The notes beneath the pieces were generated by a model. That model saw only the letters and a list, made by a program, of their open reading frames with translations. It searched no databases and was not told the origin of the DNA. Shown one piece after another: positions 42,379 to 51,218 of a DNA stretch of 64,000 nucleotides. The DNA is from Geoanaerobacter sp964528055 (GTDB lineage Bacteria; Desulfobacterota; Desulfuromonadia; Geobacterales; DSM-12255): the NCBI GenBank assembly GCA_964528055.1, contig CAZGQM010000004.1:248001-312000 (forward strand). Direction: 5' to 3'. Within the stretch, counting starts at the first letter, position 1. Each line of letters starts with the position of its first letter. Made by a program: the position numbers and the translations under genes.

Positions 42379-44268
42379 TTACCTGATAAGCCCTAAATAT
42401 TCCCAGTACGGCACGCAGAGAGCAACCGCAACCGCAACAATTAGAATGTGGAGGAGAGCGATTTTAAGGGTATGCTCATGGGCAAAGAGCTTGCAACCTG
42501 TTGCCTTCCAGATGTTCCGGAAGGTGCTGTTCTGTTGTTTCAGGACCCAGGGGTTGGCCGAAGCCAGTGCAACCAGCCCCGAAACAAAGGGATCTATCCC
42601 AACGCTCGTAAGAATCGGCATGATGGCAAGCATACTTACCAGTATTCCAGGAGTCAGGGGGAGAGCGCACCGGATAAGGTGAACCGTCAGGCTGAAGGCG
42701 ACCAGCAGCAAGGTTTTGCTGGAGGTGAACAACTGGAGGTAAGGTTTCAGGATATCGACAAAAACCCGGTCCAGGCCACTTTCGGTGAGGATGTCACCGA
42801 ACCCGACCATGGCCCCGAGTGATATCAGGAAACTCCAGTCCATGTCGGTACGGATCGAGTGCTCGTCAATGACTGATGTTGCAAAGACAAAGAAGAAACC
42901 GAGCATGGCTATCCAGGCCTCATTCACGTGATGCAGCTGCTCTGTGGCAAAGGCAATGATGGTGATGACCATGGTTAAGAGCGATAGCTTCTCCTTTATG
43001 GTCATCGGGCCGAGTGTCCGCAACTGGGCCTCCAGGACTTCCGGGTTCAGGCTCGCCATCTCCTTGGGATGCTTAAGAATCATGATCGACGCATATGAGA
43101 GAAGAAAAAAGATGATCCCGAGCGGCGCTGAGGCCTTAAGCCATGAGAACCAGTTGACGCCAGCAGCGGAAGAGCCGGGGAGAAGACCAAGGACAAAGGC
43201 GCATGATGCAGTGCCGTTCATGAACATGAAAGACATATGCCCGAATCCCAGCAGGCAGGTCATTGCAATACCTACCGTACCAAAGCTCCCCTTCTTCAGC
43301 CGCATCGCCTCACTCATGGTAACCGCCAAAGGACTCGCAAGAATGGTACGGGCATAGGATGAGGGGATCAGAGGGGTCATTACAAGGCCGGACAGAGCCA
43401 GGGCAAAGGTCTGCCACCTGTAGCCGGTCGGGAAGATCCGCATAACGAGTAGCGCCAGCCGGTAAAGTAGCCCCGTCCTGAATATCGCAGCGGAGAGCGC
43501 GAATACCCCCAGAGCAAGAAACCAGTATGGCTTGGAAAACCCGGAAAAAGCCCTGTCAGCCCTGCTTATGCCGAAGAGGGTGGCAAATACTGGCAATGCT
43601 ATGGCAACCGCATGATAGGGGATCAGGTCAAAGGTCCAGACAACGGATGCTGCCAGCAGCATGTTGCAAAGGATCAGCTGGTTCGTGGAGATGCCACTCC
43701 CCTCAAGGACAAAACTCATCAAGGTACAAAGGATGACTGTAGATGTTATGCCGAGAAATTTTTTATTGGAAAGGAATGAAAGATCGCCGACGGATATGAA
43801 TGAGCCTTCGGTGAGACTCTCACTTTTTTTTTCACGCATCGATCCGGCTGGAACCGTTGCATTGACAGCAGACAGACGGGCGGCAAGCATGTTTGCAAAA
43901 TGGGCAGAAAGGGTGTGATGTTTGTGCAGGAGCTCTTCGAAACTCTCACGTTCGAGTTTCAAGGCAACGGTATCTGACAGTGCGGTAACCGTTGCCGACC
44001 GGGGCTCACCGGTAAGAAGCGCCATCTCCCCGACACACTCGCCAAAGCCAAGGATTGCCACTTCCCGTTCATTTTTGTCACCGTCAACTATGGTGACACG
44101 CATCCCCCCCTCAACAATTATGTAAAGGGAGTCTCCGGGATCTCCCTGCCGGAAGATTGCCCCCCCGCTTGGGATGCATTCCAGCCTGAGACTCGGGATA
44201 ACCTTGGATAGCTCGATCCTGTCAAGCCCCTTGAATAGAGGGATGGCGCTGAAATCTATCTGTTTCAT
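42379..44268 (-). CDS. SLC13/DASS-type anion transporter with N-terminal cNMP-binding domain
   Basis: 629 residues. Residues 5-125 are a cyclic-nucleotide-binding jellyroll: AIFRQGDPGDSLYIIVEGGMRV, FGECVGEMALLTGEPRSATVTAL, with the phosphate-binding GEMALL...PRSAT cassette almost complete. Residues about 175-625 hold some twelve membrane helices of the DASS family; LIPSSYARTILASPLA and GHMSFMFMNGTASCAFVLG take the place of substrate-binding SNT-like loops. The family carries dicarboxylates, sulfate or related anions with Na+. The fusion suggests activity gated by a cyclic nucleotide. It is 20 bases after the DUF928 gene in the operon that also encodes an adenylate cyclase. Confidence 0.87.
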   Translation of the reverse strand: MKQIDFSAIPLFKGLDRIELSKVIPSLRLECIPSGGAIFRQGDPGDSLYIIVEGGMRVTIVDGDKNEREVAILGFGECVGEMALLTGEPRSATVTALSDTVALKLERESFEELLHKHHTLSAHFANMLAARLSAVNATVPAGSMREKKSESLTEGSFISVGDLSFLSNKKFLGITSTVILCTLMSFVLEGSGISTNQLILCNMLLAASVVWTFDLIPYHAVAIALPVFATLFGISRADRAFSGFSKPYWFLALGVFALSAAIFRTGLLYRLALLVMRIFPTGYRWQTFALALSGLVMTPLIPSSYARTILASPLAVTMSEAMRLKKGSFGTVGIAMTCLLGFGHMSFMFMNGTASCAFVLGLLPGSSAAGVNWFSWLKASAPLGIIFFLLSYASIMILKHPKEMASLNPEVLEAQLRTLGPMTIKEKLSLLTMVITIIAFATEQLHHVNEAWIAMLGFFFVFATSVIDEHSIRTDMDWSFLISLGAMVGFGDILTESGLDRVFVDILKPYLQLFTSSKTLLLVAFSLTVHLIRCALPLTPGILVSMLAIMPILTSVGIDPFVSGLVALASANPWVLKQQNSTFRNIWKATGCKLFAHEHTLKIALLHILIVAVAVALCVPYWEYLGLIR

Positions 44269-44288
44269 TTGCGCAGTAGTAGTTTCCC

Positions 44289-45056
44289 TTATCGGCCGAC
44301 AGAACGGTTTTTCTCGTACTCTGAGACCTCAACAAGCCCAACCTGCCCGAGCAGTGAGGCGCGCTCCTGCCTGAGTTCGTCATTTCCCGGCGCAGATTCT
44401 ATTGACCTGGATATTGCAGAAAGCGCGTCATACCAAAGACCCTCCTCGGCGTAGACACTGAAAGCACTTTTACTGTCTGACCCTTTGAGTTTTGCTGCCA
44501 GCGACGGAGTGAGTTCCGACAATTCGATTATCCCCCCCGCCAGGATATCCTTTGAACGATGGTCGGCATCGGTCACTAGTGTAACGAACCATTTGTACTG
44601 GACGTTTTTTTTCAGACGGACTCCATGATCGGCCAGACAGATCGACTGTATGCCACCCTTATCCGGTGCCTTCAGGACTTTTTCCATAAGCGGCGAAACC
44701 GCCTTTTTTTCCGTAACAGTCAATTCTACGGCATACGAGGTAGGTCGTGATATGAACCAGTACAGGCAGGGCTGCTCCTGCGTAGTATAGCCTATATGAT
44801 CTGGAGCCAGTACAAGAAGGGAAAATGATTCACGTTCTGTCGCCCCTCTGGTCCCGCCACCGACACGTCCGGCCGGCGCTCCCCGCAGCGGCGGCTTGTA
44901 GGAAGTCTTCTCCGCAGGGGCCTTAACTCCCGTCGCTACCGACGTTGCCGGCGCCAGCTTAGGTTTCTCGGTTGCCTTGACATCATCGGCACCCACAGAC
45001 TGCAGAGGAAAAACCAACAGGGATCCTATAATAACCATTATTTTATAATCAATCAT
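44289..45056 (-). CDS. DUF928 periplasmic protein
   Basis: 255 residues with a signal peptide to about 23. After a Lys/Pro-rich linker comes the DUF928 pattern: RGAPAGRVGGGTRG, LLVLAPDHIGYTTQEQPCLYWFISRP, and a C-terminal helical part (AEEGLWYDALSAISRSIESAPGNDELRQERASLL) that looks TPR-like. GGAGGTG ribosome site. DUF928 genes are often next to CHAT, CHASE2 and two-partner secretion genes in cyanobacteria and deltaproteobacteria, as here. The function is not known. Fifteen bases after the cyclase gene. Confidence 0.8.
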   Translation of the reverse strand: MIDYKIMVIIGSLLVFPLQSVGADDVKATEKPKLAPATSVATGVKAPAEKTSYKPPLRGAPAGRVGGGTRGATERESFSLLVLAPDHIGYTTQEQPCLYWFISRPTSYAVELTVTEKKAVSPLMEKVLKAPDKGGIQSICLADHGVRLKKNVQYKWFVTLVTDADHRSKDILAGGIIELSELTPSLAAKLKGSDSKSAFSVYAEEGLWYDALSAISRSIESAPGNDELRQERASLLGQVGLVEVSEYEKNRSVGR

Positions 45057-45071
45057 ACAGCACCTCCACTC

Positions 45072-46985
45072 TCAGGTTGCGACAGTCTCTCTCCCAAGTA
45101 CACGGTGAATGAGTATCTTTGCATTCTTTCCTTTAAGGATGACCTCTCCAATTTCCTCGGTTTTATATCGGTCACCAAGACATTTAAGCGTCGAATCTCC
45201 TATTAGTATACGGCATAGGGAGTTCTTGGCTACCTCCTTGTCAAAGCTTTCCAGTCGCGAAGCAATATTAACCGTATCGCCGATTGTTGTGTACTTCAAT
45301 CTTTGCGAACTTCCCAGCAACCCCCCCACTACAGGTCCTGTAAAAAGTCCAATGCGAATTCCCATTTCAGGGTGCCCTTTTTCGCGCCAGATGTCATTCA
45401 AGCGATGCATCTCCTTCTGCATGGCTAGAGCGCAGTTGACGGCATTCGCTGCATCCCGGCGCACCTCTTCCTCGTTATTCCTCGGGAGCGGCACGCCGAA
45501 GTCAGCCTTAATCCCGTCACCTGCGTAGCTGTCAACAACCCCGCCATGCTCCATGATAAGCCCGGCCATCGATTCCATATAGGTATTCAGCCAGTCAATC
45601 AGATCCTCGGGAGACATCTTTTCAGACATCGTCGTAAAACCTTTGAGATCTGAGAAAAATACCGTGACCATCATATTCTGGGAACGGGGCCGTCCATTAT
45701 CCAGAAACTGATCCCTTTGCTGCCAGATCATCTCTGCAACCTCTTTAGAGACATGCTTGGAAAAGATCTGCATAAGCATGGCCCGTTCCCGTTTTTCCAG
45801 ACCGGTTCTGTAGGCTGTGACTCCTACGGCAGATATCAAAAAAGCAGATGCAGGAGGAAGCAGAGGTATCCACCAGTGCGAAGTGAATGCAAAATATGCC
45901 ATGGAAAAAAGCCCCAGCTGAGCACTGGCGACAATTAATGTGAACCGCCATGCAGAGCGGGTGCCGAATCCTATTATGCTACCCAGCATACTCCATAACA
46001 GGAGCCATCCGAGCTTCTGCCGCTCAGTAGGCACCATAATCGGTTTCTGGCCGTCCAGGGCAATCCGGAGCAACTGGCTGGCAATATGCGAGTGCAGCAC
46101 AACACCGGGAATCTGCTGACCTTCGGTAAAGCCTCTGCTCAGAGGGGTGAAAAAGTGGTCCTTTACACTTTGGGCATCTACTCCGATAAGGATTATTCTG
46201 TCGGTTATAACCTGTGACGGGACTTTGCCAGAGAGAAGATCCGAAAATGAATACGATCTGAACGTCTCCCCTGAATCAGCAAAATCGAGAAGAAACTGGT
46301 AACCGCGTGCATCAGCCTTTCGGTATCCTCCATCGTTTTCTTCCAGAGGTTTTATCGTAGAACCCTTGAATCTTACAAACTGCTGATTTGAAGGATCTGG
46401 TTGGAGGGTTATCCCCTCCTTTTCAAGGTAGAGAGAGGCGACTCTTAGGGCAAATGAGTTGTATGAATTCTGCCCATCGTCAAGAAACAGCAAACCCCTG
46501 CGCACGGTTCCACCTGGATCGACGACAATATCGCCAAATGCCGCCTGATCAGTGTTTCGAATAGCTGCCAGCGGCGCAATACCTTTATCACCAACAGTCA
46601 TTACTCCGATAATGTTGGGGTTGCTCAAAAAGAGCGAATTCAGTTCCCCGCTTCCCGGGGGAACACTGATGTCGCGGTAAATGTCAACTCCAATGGCTCT
46701 TGGACGTTCTTTCAGAAGGGTATTCAGCGCCTTGGCGATGATCTCGTCGGTAAGGGGCCAGCTGCCTATGGACTGAATATCCTTTTCGGATATCCTGATG
46801 AGTGTAATCCTCTCCTTCCCGCTGGATAATTTGGTCTCCATCCTGATAAACCAGTCATAGGCCACAAGTTCCAGGAGTTCGAGACTGCCTGAGCTGCGCA
46901 GACCAGAAATAATTAGGAAAGCGAGAACCCCTCCAACCAGTACGATGATAAAGGGCTTCTGGATGAATTTGCGGAAAGGGCCCAT
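45072..46985 (-). CDS. CHASE2-domain adenylate/guanylate cyclase
   Basis: 637 residues. One membrane helix at about 12-30, an extracytoplasmic CHASE2 sensor at about 35-315 (AYDWFIRMETKL, RAIGVDIYRDI, IILIGVDAQSVKDHFFTPLS), three membrane helices at about 330-400, and a class III cyclase domain at about 430-630. Metal ligands Asp446 (FFSDLKGFT) and Asp490 (YAGDGIKADFG) and the transition-state Asn573 and Arg577 (GDTVNIASRLE) are all present, so the enzyme should be active. cAMP is the more likely product, but base specificity was not proven. Fifteen bases after the CHAT gene. Confidence 0.92.
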   Translation of the reverse strand: MGPFRKFIQKPFIIVLVGGVLAFLIISGLRSSGSLELLELVAYDWFIRMETKLSSGKERITLIRISEKDIQSIGSWPLTDEIIAKALNTLLKERPRAIGVDIYRDISVPPGSGELNSLFLSNPNIIGVMTVGDKGIAPLAAIRNTDQAAFGDIVVDPGGTVRRGLLFLDDGQNSYNSFALRVASLYLEKEGITLQPDPSNQQFVRFKGSTIKPLEENDGGYRKADARGYQFLLDFADSGETFRSYSFSDLLSGKVPSQVITDRIILIGVDAQSVKDHFFTPLSRGFTEGQQIPGVVLHSHIASQLLRIALDGQKPIMVPTERQKLGWLLLWSMLGSIIGFGTRSAWRFTLIVASAQLGLFSMAYFAFTSHWWIPLLPPASAFLISAVGVTAYRTGLEKRERAMLMQIFSKHVSKEVAEMIWQQRDQFLDNGRPRSQNMMVTVFFSDLKGFTTMSEKMSPEDLIDWLNTYMESMAGLIMEHGGVVDSYAGDGIKADFGVPLPRNNEEEVRRDAANAVNCALAMQKEMHRLNDIWREKGHPEMGIRIGLFTGPVVGGLLGSSQRLKYTTIGDTVNIASRLESFDKEVAKNSLCRILIGDSTLKCLGDRYKTEEIGEVILKGKNAKILIHRVLGRETVAT

Positions 46986-47000
46986 AAAGTGTCGGCATCC

Positions 47001-49379
47001 TTACAACCAGTTGTTTATCAATAGAAACGGTGCCCAATAACCGGGATGATCGTATCGCTGATCATTGATCAGCTTGAGCTGGGCAGTCTGTAGCGCAGCA
47101 GCCCGGGTACTGCCGGGTTTTCGAAGTTGGAGATAAAACTCTGATATCAGATCGAATGAAGCCGGATCGTTGACATGCCATAATGTTGCAAGCGCGCTCC
47201 TGGCGCCGGCACGCACGGCGACACCGGCAAGCCCCAGTGCGGCCCGATCGTCACCGGCGGCTGTCTCGCATGCGCTCAGAGTAAGGAGATCCAGTGGCTC
47301 CTCGCGGAACTTGAACAGACCGACATATTCAGCGAAACGGTCCATGGTGAATTTTTCATCAAAGGCAAGGAGGAATGTACTGTCCAGATCTCCACCGAAC
47401 TGCCCGTGCGATGCAATATGAACGATACTGAACGGCTCTTTCTTCAGCTGGCGTTCGACATTTGAGAGTCGAAACTGGGTATTGATCAGCTGCTCTCCGC
47501 CATAGAGGCCTTTGATGGTACTCAGTTCATCCGAGACATAGGGGAGACCAGGAAATCCCTGAACGGCTTCCGTGATCCCGAGGGAGAGAAGCCGCGCTCC
47601 CTCACGCTTGACAGGTCGCGGGTCGGAAAGACTCAGGCTCGGCGTAATTGCAATGGGATAGCGGTTGACAAGAAAACGGGTCCCGTCGTGCAGTGCGGCC
47701 ATGGGAATTGTACGGAGAGGCCCGTCGGGAACAAAGACCAGGGTATCCAGCTGCATGGCGTCCAGATCTTTTTCAAGAGGACGTATGATCCAGTCGTAGA
47801 GTTTCTGCGCGTGAGGGAGAAATTCCCAGGTAGTTCGCTTGACGAGTTTTTTGCGAAACTCTCTGACCTCCCTGGTCAGCTCTTCAACCCCCACAGGGAG
47901 AGTAAACCTTTTAAGTTGCCCCGAAAAGCTGACCAGCAGTTCAACACGGTTCGGGAGAAGCACCGGATATACAACCACTGCTTTGTCAGAAACTGCATCC
48001 AGCTTTTTTTCCACGACACGGGCGGCATCGATGCAGTCATCTCTGAAGTAATCTCTCAGTTCAAAGACCTTCAGCGCCTCGAGGGTCTCACGCGCCTCTG
48101 CCAGATACGGCTCCATCGACTCCCCAGGATTCAGTCGCGAAGCCCGCTGGAGGAGGAGGTCCACAAGTTCGGCGCAGACGGCGCTCGCGGTCTTGTGGTA
48201 CGACGACTCCGGATTGGCGTAACATGAGGAGATTTCTCCCCTGATCGCCTGAAGATAGCGGAGCGAATGACGATATGACGCAAGTGCTTCGTCAATGTTG
48301 CCCATGCCGGCAAGTATGCGGCCGGTCTGCCAGTGCCAGCGATAGAGGGCTTCGGTAACATTTTTCTGCTGCGCAGCAAAGATCGCGCGCCTTGTAAGCT
48401 CCAGGGCCTCCTCATAGCGATGATCGTTTTCGTATAGCTTCCCCAGATAACCGTAGGCGTAGGATACCGTTCTAATATCATCCGCCTTCTCAGCCGCAGC
48501 CAGGGCAGCGCTGAATTCGGAATACGCCTGTCGTGCAAGGGGTTCCCCCTGCCCGGGGATTTTATTGATCAGATCTGAATACACGAGCCCGGCATTTATC
48601 CGGGAATAGTTGCCGGCGTAGGAGCCGTCCGATATGCGAAGCCGTTCAGACCCCTTTTCGAGTAGTGAGCGTGCCCCGGCATAATCCCCGCTTCTCATGG
48701 CAGCCGTTGCGGCATTTACTGTAGCCGATGCCGCAAGCGAAGCGTTGCCGGCCTTCTCCGCCAGCTCTGCGCTCTCCCTGAATGCAGCCACCGCTTCTGA
48801 ATTTTTAGTACGGGAGACCAACAGATTGCCTCTGTTGATCAGTATTACCGCCGTCAGATCGGTTGCGCCGGCCTCCATTGACAGTCCATACCCTTCGTCA
48901 AGGTTTTTGGCCGCAAGATCCCAGTTTCCGAGGCCTATATGTGCGTTGCCGATACCTCCGAGGGTAGAGGCTGTCCGACGTTTATCCATCAAGGCACGAG
49001 CCAGCGGAAGAGCTCTCTCCAGGTTCCCCAGAGCCTTTCGATACTTGCCGGTCAACTGGTTTGCCTGGGCAAGCATCACCAGGGCATCACACATGATCCC
49101 CGCATCTCTCTCTCTATCGAGCTGCGGCAGCGCTGCCTCGATCTGTACAATGGCTTCGCCGAAGGCCCCCCTGCGGAGTGACTTCATCCCCTGCGCCAGA
49201 ATCTCCGAAGGGATTTGGTCCTCTGCCGCAATTTGGCTCGATTTGGTATCTGTTGCACCAGGTGCGGCATGGGACGGTGTTACTGCGAAGAGTGCTGCGA
49301 CAGCAACGCAGATGGCTGCCTCCCCGGCAAGACGGAGAAAAGAGACTTTGAAATTGTATCCGGTACTGTTGGTTATCAT
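47001..49379 (-). CDS. TPR-CHAT protein (caspase-like protease candidate)
   Basis: 792 residues with a signal peptide to about 39 (ending SHA). TPR-like helical repeats from about 60 to 420. The CHAT domain covers about 520-792, with the catalytic dyad His658 (HIASHGQF) and Cys704 (LSACETAAGD), both intact. It also has FVPDGPLRTIPMAALHDG and GLAGVAVRAGARSALATLWHVND, diagnostic of CHAT. CHAT domains are caspase/separase relatives. The signal peptide puts it outside the cytoplasm, where it could process the secreted TpsA protein or the CHASE2 sensor; that link is inference. Twenty bases after the TpsB gene. Confidence 0.92.
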   Translation of the reverse strand: MITNSTGYNFKVSFLRLAGEAAICVAVAALFAVTPSHAAPGATDTKSSQIAAEDQIPSEILAQGMKSLRRGAFGEAIVQIEAALPQLDRERDAGIMCDALVMLAQANQLTGKYRKALGNLERALPLARALMDKRRTASTLGGIGNAHIGLGNWDLAAKNLDEGYGLSMEAGATDLTAVILINRGNLLVSRTKNSEAVAAFRESAELAEKAGNASLAASATVNAATAAMRSGDYAGARSLLEKGSERLRISDGSYAGNYSRINAGLVYSDLINKIPGQGEPLARQAYSEFSAALAAAEKADDIRTVSYAYGYLGKLYENDHRYEEALELTRRAIFAAQQKNVTEALYRWHWQTGRILAGMGNIDEALASYRHSLRYLQAIRGEISSCYANPESSYHKTASAVCAELVDLLLQRASRLNPGESMEPYLAEARETLEALKVFELRDYFRDDCIDAARVVEKKLDAVSDKAVVVYPVLLPNRVELLVSFSGQLKRFTLPVGVEELTREVREFRKKLVKRTTWEFLPHAQKLYDWIIRPLEKDLDAMQLDTLVFVPDGPLRTIPMAALHDGTRFLVNRYPIAITPSLSLSDPRPVKREGARLLSLGITEAVQGFPGLPYVSDELSTIKGLYGGEQLINTQFRLSNVERQLKKEPFSIVHIASHGQFGGDLDSTFLLAFDEKFTMDRFAEYVGLFKFREEPLDLLTLSACETAAGDDRAALGLAGVAVRAGARSALATLWHVNDPASFDLISEFYLQLRKPGSTRAAALQTAQLKLINDQRYDHPGYWAPFLLINNWL

Positions 49380-49399
49380 GTCGTCTCCTTGCAGCTTTA

Positions 49400-51166
49400 C
49401 TAGAAGTTGCCAGAGATGGCGAGCTGGAAATGCACCCCCTCGTCCTGAAGGTCGTCATGGGTGTGATCCACCGACTTCAAACGATAGCCTGCATATATTT
49501 CAGCTTCCATTCTCAGTTCAAACTGCCCCTTGAGAGGAGTTGCACCCCATCTGAGACCGGCACCGCTGCTGTAAATCTCACTCGGTCCAGATGAAGAGCC
49601 AGTGAGATTGCTCCCTCTTCCATAGTCAAAGAAAGGGGCAAACTGGATGTATTCGGCCCATCTCTTGTTCTGTACGAGAGGAATCCGTGCCTCAAAGGAG
49701 GCAATCCTCGCATCGTCGCGAACCAGCAGGTTTTCTCTGTACCCGCGGACAGTGTATCTTCCTCCGACCCCCATCTGCTCGACAGGCAACAGAGGATCAT
49801 TCGATTTTTGCATGTCCAGACGTGACGTTAATTGAATATCACCGAAATCTATAATCCGTGCCCACTGGAGTTGCCCCAGCCAGACAAAGAACTTGCTCCC
49901 GGGTGTATTGTTGCCATTGCTGGTCGCTCCCATCAAATCGAGGCCGTAGGAGAATCGCGATCTGGCGGCCAGCACCTGCCTCTGTGACCGGTAAGTCCAC
50001 TCCTGGGAGAAGCGAAGGGGGACAGCACGGGAATGTCCATTCTGCACGCCCGGCGAGAAGGAGAACGGTTCACCTCCCATAGTTGTTGTGCTGTCCTCAT
50101 GTTCTGCCGTAATCCCTATGGCAATTTCCTGGTTAAGGGTTCGGTATACCGGTTGACGCAAACCTATTTCATAGCTTTCTGAACTGCTTTTTATGTCCAG
50201 AGGACCGAATACCCTGTCAACAACCTTGGTGTCGTTCTTGCGGTATCGAAGCAACAGATTAGTGTCATAGGCGTTTAATGGCAGAGAATACCATGTGTCG
50301 ATCATCGGGTTGAGTCCGTCGGAATAGCCATAGGTAAAACTCAAAATATCACCGCTTCCCGTTATGTTCTGGTGGGAAAGAGTGGCAAGCCCCCTCTCAG
50401 CACCTACAGAGGGCGACTGGTAATTGTTTACCGCGAGCCATACTGAAAAGGGGGGCTTCTCCTCGACGCGAACATTAAGCTCTCCCTCTCCCGGTTTTGC
50501 TCCGGGGCGAAGCTCTGCATGAACGCGCTGGATTCTAGAATCCTGCTGCAGAAGCTGAAGCCGGTCCTGCAGCGGAAGGATATTGACCGGAGTACCCGCA
50601 CCTAGAGCCACCCTGTCTCGAACATATGAGGCGCCGAACCACTTGTTACCTTCCACCTCGATATGCGAGAGCTTCCCCTCGACTATCCTAAAGGTCAGCG
50701 TTCCCTCTGATACCGTCTGGTCCGGCAACACTGCTCCGGAATTGATATACCCCTTGTTCACGTAGAGCAGCGTCAAGTCCCTCCGGACAGACTCCAGCTC
50801 TTCCATTGTCAAATTGCGGTTTACATAGGGACTGGTTACTTTGGAAATCTCTTCAACCGTAAAGACGGTGCTTCCGGTAACAACTATCTTCTTTACCAGG
50901 AGGCTTTTCAGCAGACCATCTCCAGACTTTTTCTCAGCAGTGGGAGGTTTCGGCAGCGACAAGGCGGGTGGGGCCATCTGCTGTCTTTCATCAATAAGTT
51001 CCGGGCGCTTATCTCCTGTGCGTCCGGAGAAATCGAGAACCGGTAGACCCTGCGCACAAACGAAGGATGGGACTAAAACCAGTGCCGTTGATATCATTAA
51101 GTGGGTAACCGGTTTGATGTTTTTTCGCCGTGTCCCGGTATCAGGCGGATTTCCAGCAAACGACAT
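49400..51166 (-). CDS. Two-partner secretion outer-membrane transporter TpsB (ShlB/FhaC family)
   Basis: 588 residues with signal peptide to about 39. A Pro-rich N-terminal helix/linker, two POTRA domains at about 88-240 (LVKKIVVTGSTVFTVEEI, VSEGTLTFRIVEGKLSHIEVEGN), and a 16-strand barrel to the C-terminal Phe (AISGNF). The VRGY motif of the plug/L6 loop is present as YTVRGYREN. It exports the TpsA exoprotein encoded upstream across the outer membrane. Spacing of 52 bases from the TpsA gene and co-directional. Length is normal for the family. Confidence 0.94.
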   Translation of the reverse strand: MSFAGNPPDTGTRRKNIKPVTHLMISTALVLVPSFVCAQGLPVLDFSGRTGDKRPELIDERQQMAPPALSLPKPPTAEKKSGDGLLKSLLVKKIVVTGSTVFTVEEISKVTSPYVNRNLTMEELESVRRDLTLLYVNKGYINSGAVLPDQTVSEGTLTFRIVEGKLSHIEVEGNKWFGASYVRDRVALGAGTPVNILPLQDRLQLLQQDSRIQRVHAELRPGAKPGEGELNVRVEEKPPFSVWLAVNNYQSPSVGAERGLATLSHQNITGSGDILSFTYGYSDGLNPMIDTWYSLPLNAYDTNLLLRYRKNDTKVVDRVFGPLDIKSSSESYEIGLRQPVYRTLNQEIAIGITAEHEDSTTTMGGEPFSFSPGVQNGHSRAVPLRFSQEWTYRSQRQVLAARSRFSYGLDLMGATSNGNNTPGSKFFVWLGQLQWARIIDFGDIQLTSRLDMQKSNDPLLPVEQMGVGGRYTVRGYRENLLVRDDARIASFEARIPLVQNKRWAEYIQFAPFFDYGRGSNLTGSSSGPSEIYSSGAGLRWGATPLKGQFELRMEAEIYAGYRLKSVDHTHDDLQDEGVHFQLAISGNF

Positions 51167-51218
51167 AGTACCTCCCTGTCAATATCCCACTCTGTGGCCA
51201 GGATGCTGCAATCACAAT

